This document shows positions 6,343 through 12,567 of a DNA stretch of 12,777 nt, one piece after another. Position numbers and translations under genes: made by a program. The notes under the pieces were generated by a model, which was not told where the DNA came from, did no database searches, and saw only the letters and a list, made by a program, of their open reading frames with translations. Every line of letters begins with the position of its first letter. Position 1 is the stretch's first letter. This stretch comes from Clostridiales bacterium. Its GTDB lineage: Bacteria; Bacillota; Clostridia; Oscillospirales; Acutalibacteraceae. The stretch is taken from contig JAJQDK010000065.1 of the NCBI GenBank assembly GCA_021202245.1, positions 2,911 to 15,687 on the forward strand. Reading direction: 5' to 3'.

Positions 6343-6403
6343 GCCAATTCCGGATAATATCGGTGGATATAAATTAAAAATTTTAAATACAGAGGTGTAA
6401 TTT

Positions 6404-6649
6404 ATGGCAGTAAAAATCAGACTCAGAAGAATGGGTTCAAAGAAGGCTCCCTTTTACAGAGTAGTAGTTGCAGATTCAAGATATCCGAGAAACGGACGTT
6501 TCATTGAGGAAATCGGCACATACGACATTCTCAAGAAGCCTTCCGAATTTAAGGTGGACGAAGAAGCTGTTAAAAAGTGGATTGCTAACGGCGCACAGCC
6601 TACCGACACAGTTAAGGCTCTTCTTAAAAAGAACGGCGTAATCAAATAA
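6404..6649 (+). CDS. rpsP: Small ribosomal subunit protein bS16
   Basis: bS16 is an early-binding 30S protein contacting 16S rRNA. The 81-residue product is a standard-length, full match to the family: MAVKIRLRRMGSKKAPFYRV at the start, ADSRYPRNGRFIEEIGTYD, and the C-terminal WIANGAQPTDTVKALLKK pattern. The ATG follows a GAGGTG site. It precedes the KH-domain gene by 28 nt, the standard rpsP-khpA order. Confidence 0.98.
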   Translation: MAVKIRLRRMGSKKAPFYRVVVADSRYPRNGRFIEEIGTYDILKKPSEFKVDEEAVKKWIANGAQPTDTVKALLKKNGVIK

Positions 6650-6677
6650 TTACGGCGCAGGAAAGGACTTAATAACA

Positions 6678-6911
6678 ATGCAGGAATTACTTGCTATCAT
6701 CGCAAAAGGACTCGTTGACGACCCGAACTCGGTAGAGGTTGAAGCAGACGCTCCCTCTGAGGACGGAACGGTTGTCTACCACGTTCACGTTGCAGAAGGC
6801 GATATGGGCAGAGTTATCGGCAAGCAGGGCAGAATAGCCAAGGCTATCCGCACAATAGCTCGCAGCGCCGCTATCCGCAACGATGAGAAGATTAAGGTTG
6901 AAATTGACTGA
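6678..6911 (+). CDS. khpA: KH-domain RNA-binding protein KhpA (YlqC)
   Basis: KhpA is a small single-KH RNA-binding protein that, with its partner KhpB/Jag, influences cell division, elongation and mRNA levels in Gram-positives. The 77-residue product is essentially one KH fold: MQELLAIIAKGLVDDP at the N-terminus, then RVIGKQGRIAKAIRTI with the GxxG loop GKQG at 48-51, and the closing KVEID. An AAAGGA site lies about 12 nt before the ATG, slightly long. It is last in the ylxM-ffh-rpsP unit; a strong hairpin begins about 20 nt after its stop. Confidence 0.95.
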   Translation: MQELLAIIAKGLVDDPNSVEVEADAPSEDGTVVYHVHVAEGDMGRVIGKQGRIAKAIRTIARSAAIRNDEKIKVEID

Positions 6912-6929
6912 TACGAGCCGAAATTTTAA

Positions 6930-6966
6930 AAAAGACTTCCGCCGCTTTTAGAGGCGGAGGACTTTT
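6930..6966 (+). terminator. Intrinsic terminator after khpA
   Basis: CTTCCGCC/GGCGGAGG (one U-G pair) is extended past an A-A mismatch by AAAAG/CTTTT. The A-run before and T-run after make it able to act in either direction. Confidence 0.85.
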
Positions 6967-6991
6967 GCGGCTTAGGTTAAATTGAACGCTG

Positions 6992-7040
6992 CACCGACCT
7001 ACGGCATTTTGCTTCGGTCGGTGTTCTTTTATTGTATTTT
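6992..7040 (+). terminator. Second intrinsic terminator between khpA and rimM
   Basis: A perfect 8-bp stem CACCGACC/GGTCGGTG (6992-6999 and 7016-7023) with a 16-nt loop is followed by the T-rich stretch TTCTTTTATTGTATTTT. Its T-run contains the -35 of the next promoter. Confidence 0.82.
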
Positions 7041-7060
7041 CGGTTTTAATGTGTTAGAAT
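7032..7060 (+). promoter_or_regulatory. Promoter for rimM-trmD
   Basis: TTGTAT (7032-7037), a 17-nt spacer and TAGAAT (7055-7060) with a TGT extension just before the -10. The start is expected near 7067, about 40 nt before the rimM ATG. Confidence 0.75.
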
Positions 7061-7106
7061 ATCGGAAGAGCAAAACAGACAAGCTTCGTCAGATAGGAGT
7101 GCTGAA

Positions 7107-7622
7107 ATGAGAAAACAATATCTTGAATCGGGTAAAATTGTGGGAACCCACGGAATAAAGGGAGAGCTGAGGATTGAGCCGTGGTGTGATTCTCCCGAGT
7201 TTTTGTGCACCTTTAAAAGGCTGTATTTCGATGAAAACGGAAAAAGCTTTGCAGAGGTAAAATCCCGTCCGCACAAGAATATTGTTCTCTGCAAAATCAA
7301 GGGTGTAGATACCGTTGAAGATGCCGAGACGCTCAGAGGCAGAGTGGTTTTTATCAGCAGAAACGACATAACACTCGGCGAGGGAGTGAACTTTGTTCAG
7401 GATTTAATCGGGCTTGAGGTGCGTGACAATGACAGCGGCGCCGTTTTAGGCAAAATAACAGATGTTCTCCGCACCGGCGCTAATGATGTCTACGAGATTA
7501 CCGACGACGGCGGCAGCGCCTATCTTGCTCCGGTAATTGACGAGGTGGTTAAGGAAATAAACATTGACGGCGGATATGTGCGTGTTTATCCGATGAAAGG
7601 AATTTTTGACGATGAGAATTGA
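7107..7622 (+). CDS. rimM: 16S rRNA processing protein RimM
   Basis: RimM helps assemble the head of the 30S subunit, binding uS19 during 16S maturation. The 171-residue protein has the family length. It shows the N-terminal IVGTHGIKGELRI (11-23) of the RimM beta barrel and a C-terminal PRC-barrel domain from about 97: DLIGLEVRD..GAVLGKITDVLRTGANDVYEI, then PVIDEVVKEI. The ATG has AGGAG 7 nt upstream. Its end overlaps trmD by 11 nt, so the two are probably translationally coupled. Unlike in many Firmicutes it is cut off from rpsP-khpA by two terminators and has its own promoter. Confidence 0.97.
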   Translation: MRKQYLESGKIVGTHGIKGELRIEPWCDSPEFLCTFKRLYFDENGKSFAEVKSRPHKNIVLCKIKGVDTVEDAETLRGRVVFISRNDITLGEGVNFVQDLIGLEVRDNDSGAVLGKITDVLRTGANDVYEITDDGGSAYLAPVIDEVVKEINIDGGYVRVYPMKGIFDDEN

Positions 7623-8313
7623 CATAATAACATTGTTCCCGGAAATGTTCGACGCCGTTATGAACGAGAGTATTATCGGCAGAGCGCAGAAAAGCGGCGC
7701 TGTTGAGATTGTCTGTCATCAGCTCAGAGATTATGCCCTCGATAAGCACAGACGGGTTGACGATACCCCCTACGGCGGGGGAATGGGTATGCTGATGAAG
7801 GCGGAGCCGATTGCCCTTTGCTTTGAGGATATTTGCAGGCAAATCGGCAAAAAGCCTTATTTCGTCTATATGTCGCCGCAGGGAAAAACACTTTGCCAGG
7901 GCAGGCTCAAGGAGCTTGCGCAGATTGAAAATATCTGCATATTGTGCGGCCATTACGAGGGCGTTGACCAAAGGCTTTTGGACGCCTTTGTTGACGAGGA
8001 AATCTCTATAGGCGACTATGTGCTGACGGGCGGCGAATTGCCTGCAATGGTGTTTGCCGACGCACTTTCGAGAATGGTGCCCGGAGTGCTGTCAAATAAC
8101 GAGTGCTTTACTGAGGAAAGCCATTTTAACGGCTTGCTTGAATACCCTCAGTACACCAAGCCCTCAAGCTGGAGAGGGCTTGAGGTGCCCGACGTTCTCC
8201 TCAGCGGTCACCATGCCAACATAGACAAATGGCGCAGGGAAAAGAGCCTTGAGGTCACCCGTGAAAAGCGGCCGGAGCTTCTTGATGCGCCGTCCGAAGA
8301 ATCATCCGACTGA
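7612..8313 (+). CDS. trmD: tRNA (guanine-N1-)-methyltransferase TrmD
   Basis: TrmD methylates N1 of G37 in tRNAs using SAM and so prevents frameshifting; it is an essential SPOUT enzyme acting as a dimer. The 233-residue product shows DDTPYGGGMGM (50-60), MSPQGK (87-92), the knot motif CGHYEGVDQR (112-121), IGDYVLTGGE (133-142) and the catalytic arginine R154. At the position aligned by eye with the E. coli general base Asp169, this protein has Glu (TEES). I chose ATG 7612 (MRIDIITLFPEMF, the family start). A TTG at 7606 would add two residues. The expected neighbour rplS does not follow. Confidence 0.97.
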   Translation: MRIDIITLFPEMFDAVMNESIIGRAQKSGAVEIVCHQLRDYALDKHRRVDDTPYGGGMGMLMKAEPIALCFEDICRQIGKKPYFVYMSPQGKTLCQGRLKELAQIENICILCGHYEGVDQRLLDAFVDEEISIGDYVLTGGELPAMVFADALSRMVPGVLSNNECFTEESHFNGLLEYPQYTKPSSWRGLEVPDVLLSGHHANIDKWRREKSLEVTREKRPELLDAPSEESSD

Positions 8314-8335
8314 GTGAGCGTTTTGATGATATTGC

Positions 8336-8363
8336 GCAACGACGGATGTTGTTTTTGCTTTTT
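8336..8363 (+). terminator. Weak possible terminator after trmD
   Basis: A short stem GCAAC/GTTGT (8336-8340 and 8348-8352, one G-U pair) with a 7-nt loop is followed by TTTT-GC-TTTTT. The stem is weak; no better terminator was found in the 268-nt gap between trmD and ptsH. Confidence 0.35.
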
Positions 8364-8417
8364 GCGGTGCGGGAAAATTAAGAAATATTGTTTTGTTTTG
8401 TAAATTTGCACAATAAA

Positions 8418-8436
8418 CAAACAAAAAAATTGTTTG
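8418..8436. repeat. Inverted repeat upstream of the ptsH promoter
   Basis: CAAACAA-AAAAA-TTGTTTG has 7-bp arms and lies 35 bp upstream of the ptsH -35. It may be a regulator site or just AT-rich chance. It does not match a catabolite-responsive element. Confidence 0.35.
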
Positions 8437-8470
8437 CAAGTGAATATTCAAACGAAAATGATTTACCGTA

Positions 8471-8499
8471 TTGACCTTGCCGAGAAAAAAGTTTATAAT
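8471..8499 (+). promoter_or_regulatory. Sigma-A promoter for ptsH
   Basis: TTGACC (8471-8476), a 17-nt spacer and a perfect TATAAT (8494-8499). The start would be near 8506, giving a leader of about 76 nt with a GAGAGGG site before the ATG. Confidence 0.88.
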
Positions 8500-8581
8500 T
8501 GGTATTAAGTAAAAATAGCCTTACGATGAAACGGCGATTGGCAATTTTAAAATAATTATTTTTGCAGAGAGGGTTTTTAAA

Positions 8582-8845
8582 ATGTATGTTAAGGACGTAT
8601 TAGTACAAAACAAGGCAGGCCTGCACGCTCGCCCCGCAACTTTCTTTATTCAGAAAGCCAATGAGTACAAATCTACAATATGGGTTGAAAAAGAGGAACG
8701 TCGTGTAAACGCAAAAAGTCTTCTCGGTGTTTTATCTCTCGGCATTATCGGCGGAACTACCATCAAGATTATCGCTGACGGTTCGGATGAAACCGAGGCT
8801 GTACAGGGTCTTGTTGCCCTTGTTGAGTCGGGCTTTGCCGAATAA
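8582..8845 (+). CDS. ptsH: Phosphocarrier protein HPr
   Basis: HPr carries phosphate from enzyme I (on His15) to the sugar-specific EIIA domains of the phosphotransferase system. In Firmicutes it is also phosphorylated on Ser46 by HPr kinase, to act with CcpA in catabolite control. The 87-residue protein has NKAGLHARPA with His at 15, and NAKSLLGVLSLGI with Ser at 46, so both sites are intact. This marks a true HPr rather than Crh, which lacks His15. It is monocistronic here: its own promoter, a terminator right after, and no ptsI nearby. Location next to uvrC recalls Firmicute clusters in which uvrC lies near hprK, but hprK is not in the window. Confidence 0.95.
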   Translation: MYVKDVLVQNKAGLHARPATFFIQKANEYKSTIWVEKEERRVNAKSLLGVLSLGIIGGTTIKIIADGSDETEAVQGLVALVESGFAE

Positions 8846-8873
8846 TAATCGCTAATTAAAAGCTGAACGGTAC

Positions 8874-8901
8874 GGGCGGATTTATCCGCCCTTTTTGTTT
8901 T
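8874..8901 (+). terminator. Intrinsic terminator after ptsH, abutting the uvrC ribosome binding site
   Basis: GGGCGGA-TTTA-TCCGCCC (7-bp GC-rich stem, tetraloop) is followed by TTTTTGTTTT. The next base starts GGAGGTG, the uvrC Shine-Dalgarno site, so the terminator forms part of the uvrC leader for any transcript coming from upstream. Confidence 0.9.
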
Positions 8902-8913
8902 GGAGGTGATTTT

Positions 8914-10749
8914 GTGAATGAAAAAACGGCGGAGCTGAGAAAGAAAGCTATGGCGCTGCCGCTTTTGCCGGGCGTTTATATTATGCACGGCAGGGACGGA
9001 GAAATTATCTATATCGGAAAAGCCAAGGCTCTCAAAAACAGGGTCAGTCAGTATTTCGGTTCACAGAATACCCATGCCGAAAAGGTGCGCCGTATGGTTG
9101 ATAATGTTGAGGATTTTGAGTATATTATTACCGACAGTGAATTTGAGGCGCTGATTCTCGAATGCAGTCTGATAAAACAGCATACCCCCAAGTATAATAT
9201 TTTGCTTAAGGATGACAAGGGCTACAGCTATATCAGGGTAAGCCCCGGAGATTGGCAGAGAATCACGTACGTTTTGCAGAAAAAGGACGACGGGGCGCAG
9301 TATATCGGCCCGTATAAGAGCAGTTATTATGTGAAAAGCGCGGTTGAGGAGGCAAATAAAATTTTTATGCTTCCCACGTGCAGCAGACGTTTTCCGCAGG
9401 ATTTCCGCAAGGGCAGACCCTGCCTGAATTATCACATAAAGCAGTGTATGGCTCCTTGCGCGGGCAGGGTGAAGCTTAAGGATTACCGTGAAAGTGTTGA
9501 ACAGGCGCTTGATTTTCTAAAGGGCGGATCCTCCAATTCAATAAAACAGCTCACCGCTCAAATGGAGGAAGCCGCCGAAAATTTGGAGTTTGAGCGTGCG
9601 GCGAGAATACGTGACAAGATAAATGCGGTTAAAAAAATGGGCTACAAGCAAAAGGTTGTTGCCAACAAGGTGCTTGACGAGGATGTGATTGCCGGCTTTT
9701 CCGATGACGGAAAAACCTGCTTTCAGGCGTTCCGCTTTGAGGGCGGCAGACTGTTTGACCGTGAAAGCTTTGTTTTTGACAGCGATGATCCGGAGTGTGA
9801 AACCGAGGAATTTTTGCTCAGGTATTACACCATGCGCAGCGACGTCCCGAAAAATATCGCAGTAGATAAACCGTTTGACGGACTTGAAGCAATGGAAAAG
9901 TGGCTCTCCGAAAAGCGGGGAAACAAGGTGAACATAACCGTACCGCAGCACGGAGAACAGGCTCAGCTTGTGTCAATGTGCCGTTCAAACGCCGCAGAAG
10001 CGCTCGCTCAGCGCAAGGGCACCACGGTGCGTGAATACAGCGTGCTTGAGGAATTAAAGGAGCTTCTTGCCCTTGATAAGCTGCCGGAATATATCGAGTC
10101 ATACGACATTTCCAACCTTGCCGGCACGGAAAATGTTGCAGGTATGGTTGTTTACAAAAACGGCAAGCCACTCAAATCGGCGTACAAAAAATTTAAAATT
10201 AAGGGCTTTGAGGGGCAGGACGACTACGCTTCTATGGCGGAGGTGCTGTCACGCCGCTTTGACGAATATTATAAGGCAGAGAAAAGCGACGAGGGCTTCG
10301 GAAAGCTGCCGGACCTCATATTGCTTGACGGAGGAAAGGGTCAGGTTGCGGCGGTAAAGGAAGTGCTTGAACGCAAAAATATTGATGTTCCGCTGTTCGG
10401 CATGGTAAAGGACGACAAGCACCGTACCCGTGCCGTGACAGGCGACGGGGGAGAAATCGCAATCAGCTCAAGGCGGGCGGTGTTTACCTTTGTCAGCAAA
10501 ATTCAGGACGAGGTTCATCGCTTTGCAATCGGTTATCACCACAGCAGAAGAAGCAAAAACACCTTTCGCAGCTCCCTGACCGACATCGACGGAGTGGGAG
10601 AGGTAAGAGCAAAGTCGCTTTTGAAGCATTTTCGCACAATTGACAATATTTCAAACGCCGATTTGCAGGAGCTTGAAAACGCTCCTAAAATGACCAAGGA
10701 TACGGCGATTGCGGTATATAAATATTTCCATTCAAAGGAACCTAAATAA
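8914..10749 (+). CDS. uvrC: Excinuclease ABC subunit C (UvrC)
   Basis: UvrC makes both incisions around a DNA lesion after UvrA and UvrB have marked it. The 611-residue protein is full length. It has a GIY-YIG nuclease domain (about 16-95; GVYIM..IIYIGKAKALKNRV) and four cysteines at 156, 170, 178 and 182, spaced as in the Fe-S cluster site described for UvrC. These are followed by a UVR domain for UvrB contact (about 208-243), an RNase H-like nuclease with ESYDISNLAG (Asp398) and LILLDGGKGQ (Asp472), and C-terminal helix-hairpin-helix motifs (DIDGVGEVRAKSLL). The start is GTG with GGAGGTG 6 nt upstream; an ATG 4 nt later is out of frame. A weak promoter candidate inside the end of ptsH is TTGTTG-18-AATAAT (8820-8849). 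Confidence 0.98.
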   Translation: MNEKTAELRKKAMALPLLPGVYIMHGRDGEIIYIGKAKALKNRVSQYFGSQNTHAEKVRRMVDNVEDFEYIITDSEFEALILECSLIKQHTPKYNILLKDDKGYSYIRVSPGDWQRITYVLQKKDDGAQYIGPYKSSYYVKSAVEEANKIFMLPTCSRRFPQDFRKGRPCLNYHIKQCMAPCAGRVKLKDYRESVEQALDFLKGGSSNSIKQLTAQMEEAAENLEFERAARIRDKINAVKKMGYKQKVVANKVLDEDVIAGFSDDGKTCFQAFRFEGGRLFDRESFVFDSDDPECETEEFLLRYYTMRSDVPKNIAVDKPFDGLEAMEKWLSEKRGNKVNITVPQHGEQAQLVSMCRSNAAEALAQRKGTTVREYSVLEELKELLALDKLPEYIESYDISNLAGTENVAGMVVYKNGKPLKSAYKKFKIKGFEGQDDYASMAEVLSRRFDEYYKAEKSDEGFGKLPDLILLDGGKGQVAAVKEVLERKNIDVPLFGMVKDDKHRTRAVTGDGGEIAISSRRAVFTFVSKIQDEVHRFAIGYHHSRRSKNTFRSSLTDIDGVGEVRAKSLLKHFRTIDNISNADLQELENAPKMTKDTAIAVYKYFHSKEPK

Positions 10750-10755
10750 AAATTG

Positions 10756-10784
10756 TTGTAAAATCGGACAAACTGTGGTATACT
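10756..10784 (+). promoter_or_regulatory. Promoter for rsmD-coaD
   Basis: TTGTAA (10756-10761), a 17-nt spacer and TATACT (10779-10784) with a TGG extension. The element TGTGGTATA-T is nearly identical to the phoH promoter. The start would be near 10791, only about 40 nt beyond the uvrC stop. Confidence 0.78.
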
Positions 10785-10802
10785 GACATCACAAACAGCC
10801 TG

Positions 10803-10837
10803 AACCGCAAACGCACTGCGGACGAAACCGGCGGTTT
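10803..10837 (+). promoter_or_regulatory. Structured rsmD leader
   Basis: Two adjacent hairpins are possible: CCGCA/TGCGG (10805-10821) and AAACC/GGTTT (10825-10837). They are mutually exclusive with a long-range pairing AACCGC/GCGGTT (10803-10808 with 10831-10836). There is no T-run, so transcription attenuation is not indicated; the second arm lies about 14 nt before the AAAGGA site. Confidence 0.35.
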
Positions 10838-10861
10838 AGGTTAAACAAAAGGAAAGATGTT

Positions 10862-11410
10862 ATGCGAGTAATTACCGGCTCGGCAAGAGGCAGACGCCTT
10901 GAAACTCTTGACGGCGAGGACGTAAGACCCACCACCGAAAAAATTAAAGAGGCGATTTTTTCAATAATTCAGTTTGAGATTGAAGGAAGAGCCTTTCTCG
11001 ACCTCTTTGCAGGCTCAGGCCAAATGGGCATTGAAGCGCTCAGCAGAGGCACAAAATGCGCGTACTTTGTGGACAATTCCAAAAAATCCCTCGATACGGT
11101 TAAACGAAATCTGAAGGCTGCCAAGCTTGAGCAGAATGCAAAAACCTTCGCTATGGATTTTCACGGCTTTTTAGTTTCAAACACTCAGGAGTTTGATATT
11201 GCGTTTCTTGATCCGCCGTACAGAACCGGAGCTTTGCAGCAGGCGCTTGAGCTTGTCGCCCGAAATATGAAAAAAACGGGCGTAATTATTGCAGAAAATC
11301 CGACGGAAGAAGAAATTTTGTCGAATTATGCAAATTTTGTACTTGACAGACAATATCGCTATGGTAAAATAAAAATAAGTACATTCAGACATAAGGACTT
11401 TATAAAATGA
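10862..11410 (+). CDS. rsmD: 16S rRNA (guanine(966)-N(2))-methyltransferase RsmD
   Basis: RsmD adds a methyl group from SAM to N2 of G966 in 16S rRNA, near the P site. The 182-residue product has the family length. It shows the N-terminal MRVITGSARGRRLE and VRPTTEKIKEAIFSI signatures, SAM-binding motif I DLFAGSGQMG (47-56), the acidic residue of motif II in YFVDNS, and catalytic motif IV DPPY (117-120). The ATG follows AAAGGA at 8 nt. Its stop overlaps the coaD start (ATGA), the usual rsmD-coaD arrangement, so the pair is translationally coupled. Confidence 0.97.
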   Translation: MRVITGSARGRRLETLDGEDVRPTTEKIKEAIFSIIQFEIEGRAFLDLFAGSGQMGIEALSRGTKCAYFVDNSKKSLDTVKRNLKAAKLEQNAKTFAMDFHGFLVSNTQEFDIAFLDPPYRTGALQQALELVARNMKKTGVIIAENPTEEEILSNYANFVLDRQYRYGKIKISTFRHKDFIK

Positions 11411-11904
11411 ACAAAACGGTAATTTGCCCGGGCAGCTTTGACCCGGTCACACTCGGTCATATTGATGTTATCACCCGCGCGTCGAAAATGTTTGACCGTG
11501 TTATAGTCGGCGTGTTGGTAAACACGGCAAAAAAGCCCTGCTTTTCAACGCAGGAGCGAATGGAGCTTTTAACCGAGTCGGTAAACGGTCTTGACAATGT
11601 TGAGGTTGTCAGCTTTGACGGTCTGCTTGCCGAGTATTGCAAAAAGCACGGCATTGATGCAGTTGTGAGAGGACTTCGTGCAATGTCCGATTTTGAATAT
11701 GAGTTTCAGATGGCAATTACCAACAAAAGGCTGAATCCGGGACTTGAAACAATTTTTCTTACCGCCGATTCCGACTCTATGTACCTAAGCTCCAGCATGG
11801 TGCGTGAGGTTGGCTCAATGGGCGGCGATATTAGTAATTTTGTACCGGAATGTGTACACGATAAAATTGTGGAGCGCATAAGCAAAAAGAAGCAGACAGC
11901 TTAG
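11407..11904 (+). CDS. coaD: Phosphopantetheine adenylyltransferase CoaD
   Basis: CoaD transfers AMP from ATP to 4'-phosphopantetheine to form dephospho-CoA, the penultimate step in coenzyme A synthesis; it acts as a hexamer in the cytoplasm. The 165-residue product has the usual length. Key features: PGSFDPVTLGH with the nucleotidyltransferase TxGH motif (15-18), VVRGLRAMSDFEYE, and the ATP-binding YLSSSMVRE motif (the ISSS/T-x-R signature) near residue 126-134. An AAGGA site lies inside the end of rsmD, 9 nt before the ATG. Confidence 0.98.
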   Translation: MNKTVICPGSFDPVTLGHIDVITRASKMFDRVIVGVLVNTAKKPCFSTQERMELLTESVNGLDNVEVVSFDGLLAEYCKKHGIDAVVRGLRAMSDFEYEFQMAITNKRLNPGLETIFLTADSDSMYLSSSMVREVGSMGGDISNFVPECVHDKIVERISKKKQTA

Positions 11905-11926
11905 CTTGAATTTGATTTTAAATAAG

Positions 11927-11961
11927 TTTAAGGTTATTTTTAAGGTTATTATAGATAATAA
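11927..11961. repeat. 12-bp tandem repeat and overlapping palindrome upstream of the coiled-coil gene
   Basis: TTTAAGGTTATT occurs twice back to back (11927-11938 and 11939-11950). The second copy runs into TTATTA-TAGA-TAATAA (11946-11961), a palindrome with 6-bp arms. This is in the AT-rich 95-nt gap after coaD. It may be a promoter/operator region; a weak promoter-like TTGATT-17-TATTTT precedes it. Confidence 0.6.
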
Positions 11962-11999
11962 ATTTCAGGATTAGATAAGCCAAATAAGGAGTGGAAATA

Positions 12000-12473
12000 A
12001 TGAAAGTTGATGATTTAATTGAACAGCTTCAGAACATTATCAACGAAGCAAAATCAATGCCCTTTTCGGGCGGAAAAGTATTGGTGAGCAGTGATGAGGT
12101 CTATGATATTCTTGACCAGATTCAGGATGTAATGCCCGCCGAGGTAAGACAGGCAAAGAATATTGTTGCCGACAGAAAATCAATCCTTGCCGAGGCAAAC
12201 CGTGAATCCGAGAATATTATCAGGTCTGCCGAGGAGCGCAAAAAAGCTATGCTCAATCAAAATGCGCTTGTGCGTGAGGCTCAGGGAAAGTCTAAGGAAA
12301 TTCTTGACGACGCTAAGAAAAAATCCACCGAAATTAAAAAGGCAGCCAACGTCTATGTTGACAACATTATGAAGCGCACTGAGGAAAGCATTGCCTCTCA
12401 GCTTGATGAGGTCAAAAAAACACGCAATAATATTTTGAATTCTCAAAGATCAAAGCCCCAAAACAGAGAATAA
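12000..12473 (+). CDS. Conserved coiled-coil protein (ATP synthase subunit b/H-like), unknown function
   Basis: The 157-residue product is soluble, charged and mostly helical, with no signal peptide or membrane helix. An N-terminal segment MKVDDLIEQLQNIINEAKSM leads to PFSGGKVLVSSDEVYDILDQ (21-40). From about 46 to 145 it forms a long coiled coil rich in A, E, K and R (VRQAKNIVADRKSILAEANR). Proteins of this shape are common after coaD in Clostridia and are often labelled ATPase or V-type ATPase subunit H by resemblance to b-type stalks; no ATPase motif is present. The start is ATG 12000, because AAGGAG lies 8 nt upstream; the GTG at 11991 overlaps that site. It could be a DivIVA/GpsB-like scaffold, but this is inference. 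Confidence 0.88.
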   Translation: MKVDDLIEQLQNIINEAKSMPFSGGKVLVSSDEVYDILDQIQDVMPAEVRQAKNIVADRKSILAEANRESENIIRSAEERKKAMLNQNALVREAQGKSKEILDDAKKKSTEIKKAANVYVDNIMKRTEESIASQLDEVKKTRNNILNSQRSKPQNRE

Positions 12474-12489
12474 ACGCAATTCAGATATG

Positions 12490-12511
12490 AGCCCAAACTC
12501 ATCGGGCTTTT
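12490..12511 (+). terminator. Terminator-like hairpin after the coiled-coil gene
   Basis: AGCCC/GGGCT (5 bp, 9-nt loop) followed by TTT lies 17 nt after the stop codon. A competing stem ATGAG/CTCAT overlaps it. Confidence 0.55.
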
Positions 12512-12539
12512 CTGCGCAATCAATACTATCGTTTCCTTG

Positions 12540-12567
12540 TCCGTCCCGTATCGGGGCGGATTTTTTT
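12540..12567 (+). terminator. Strong intrinsic terminator
   Basis: TCCGTCCCG-TAT-CGGGGCGGA forms a 9-bp stem with one U-G pair and is followed directly by seven T. It closes the rsmD-coaD-coiled-coil unit. Confidence 0.92.

Noticed and set aside
7606..7611. TTG start for trmD
   Set aside because: The ATG two codons later matches the family N-terminus MRIDIITLFPEMF, and the AAAGGA spacing to TTG is short.
8314..8470. Small gene between trmD and ptsH
   Set aside because: No open frame with a credible ribosome binding site was found in either strand; the minus-strand frame there extends into trmD as a shadow.
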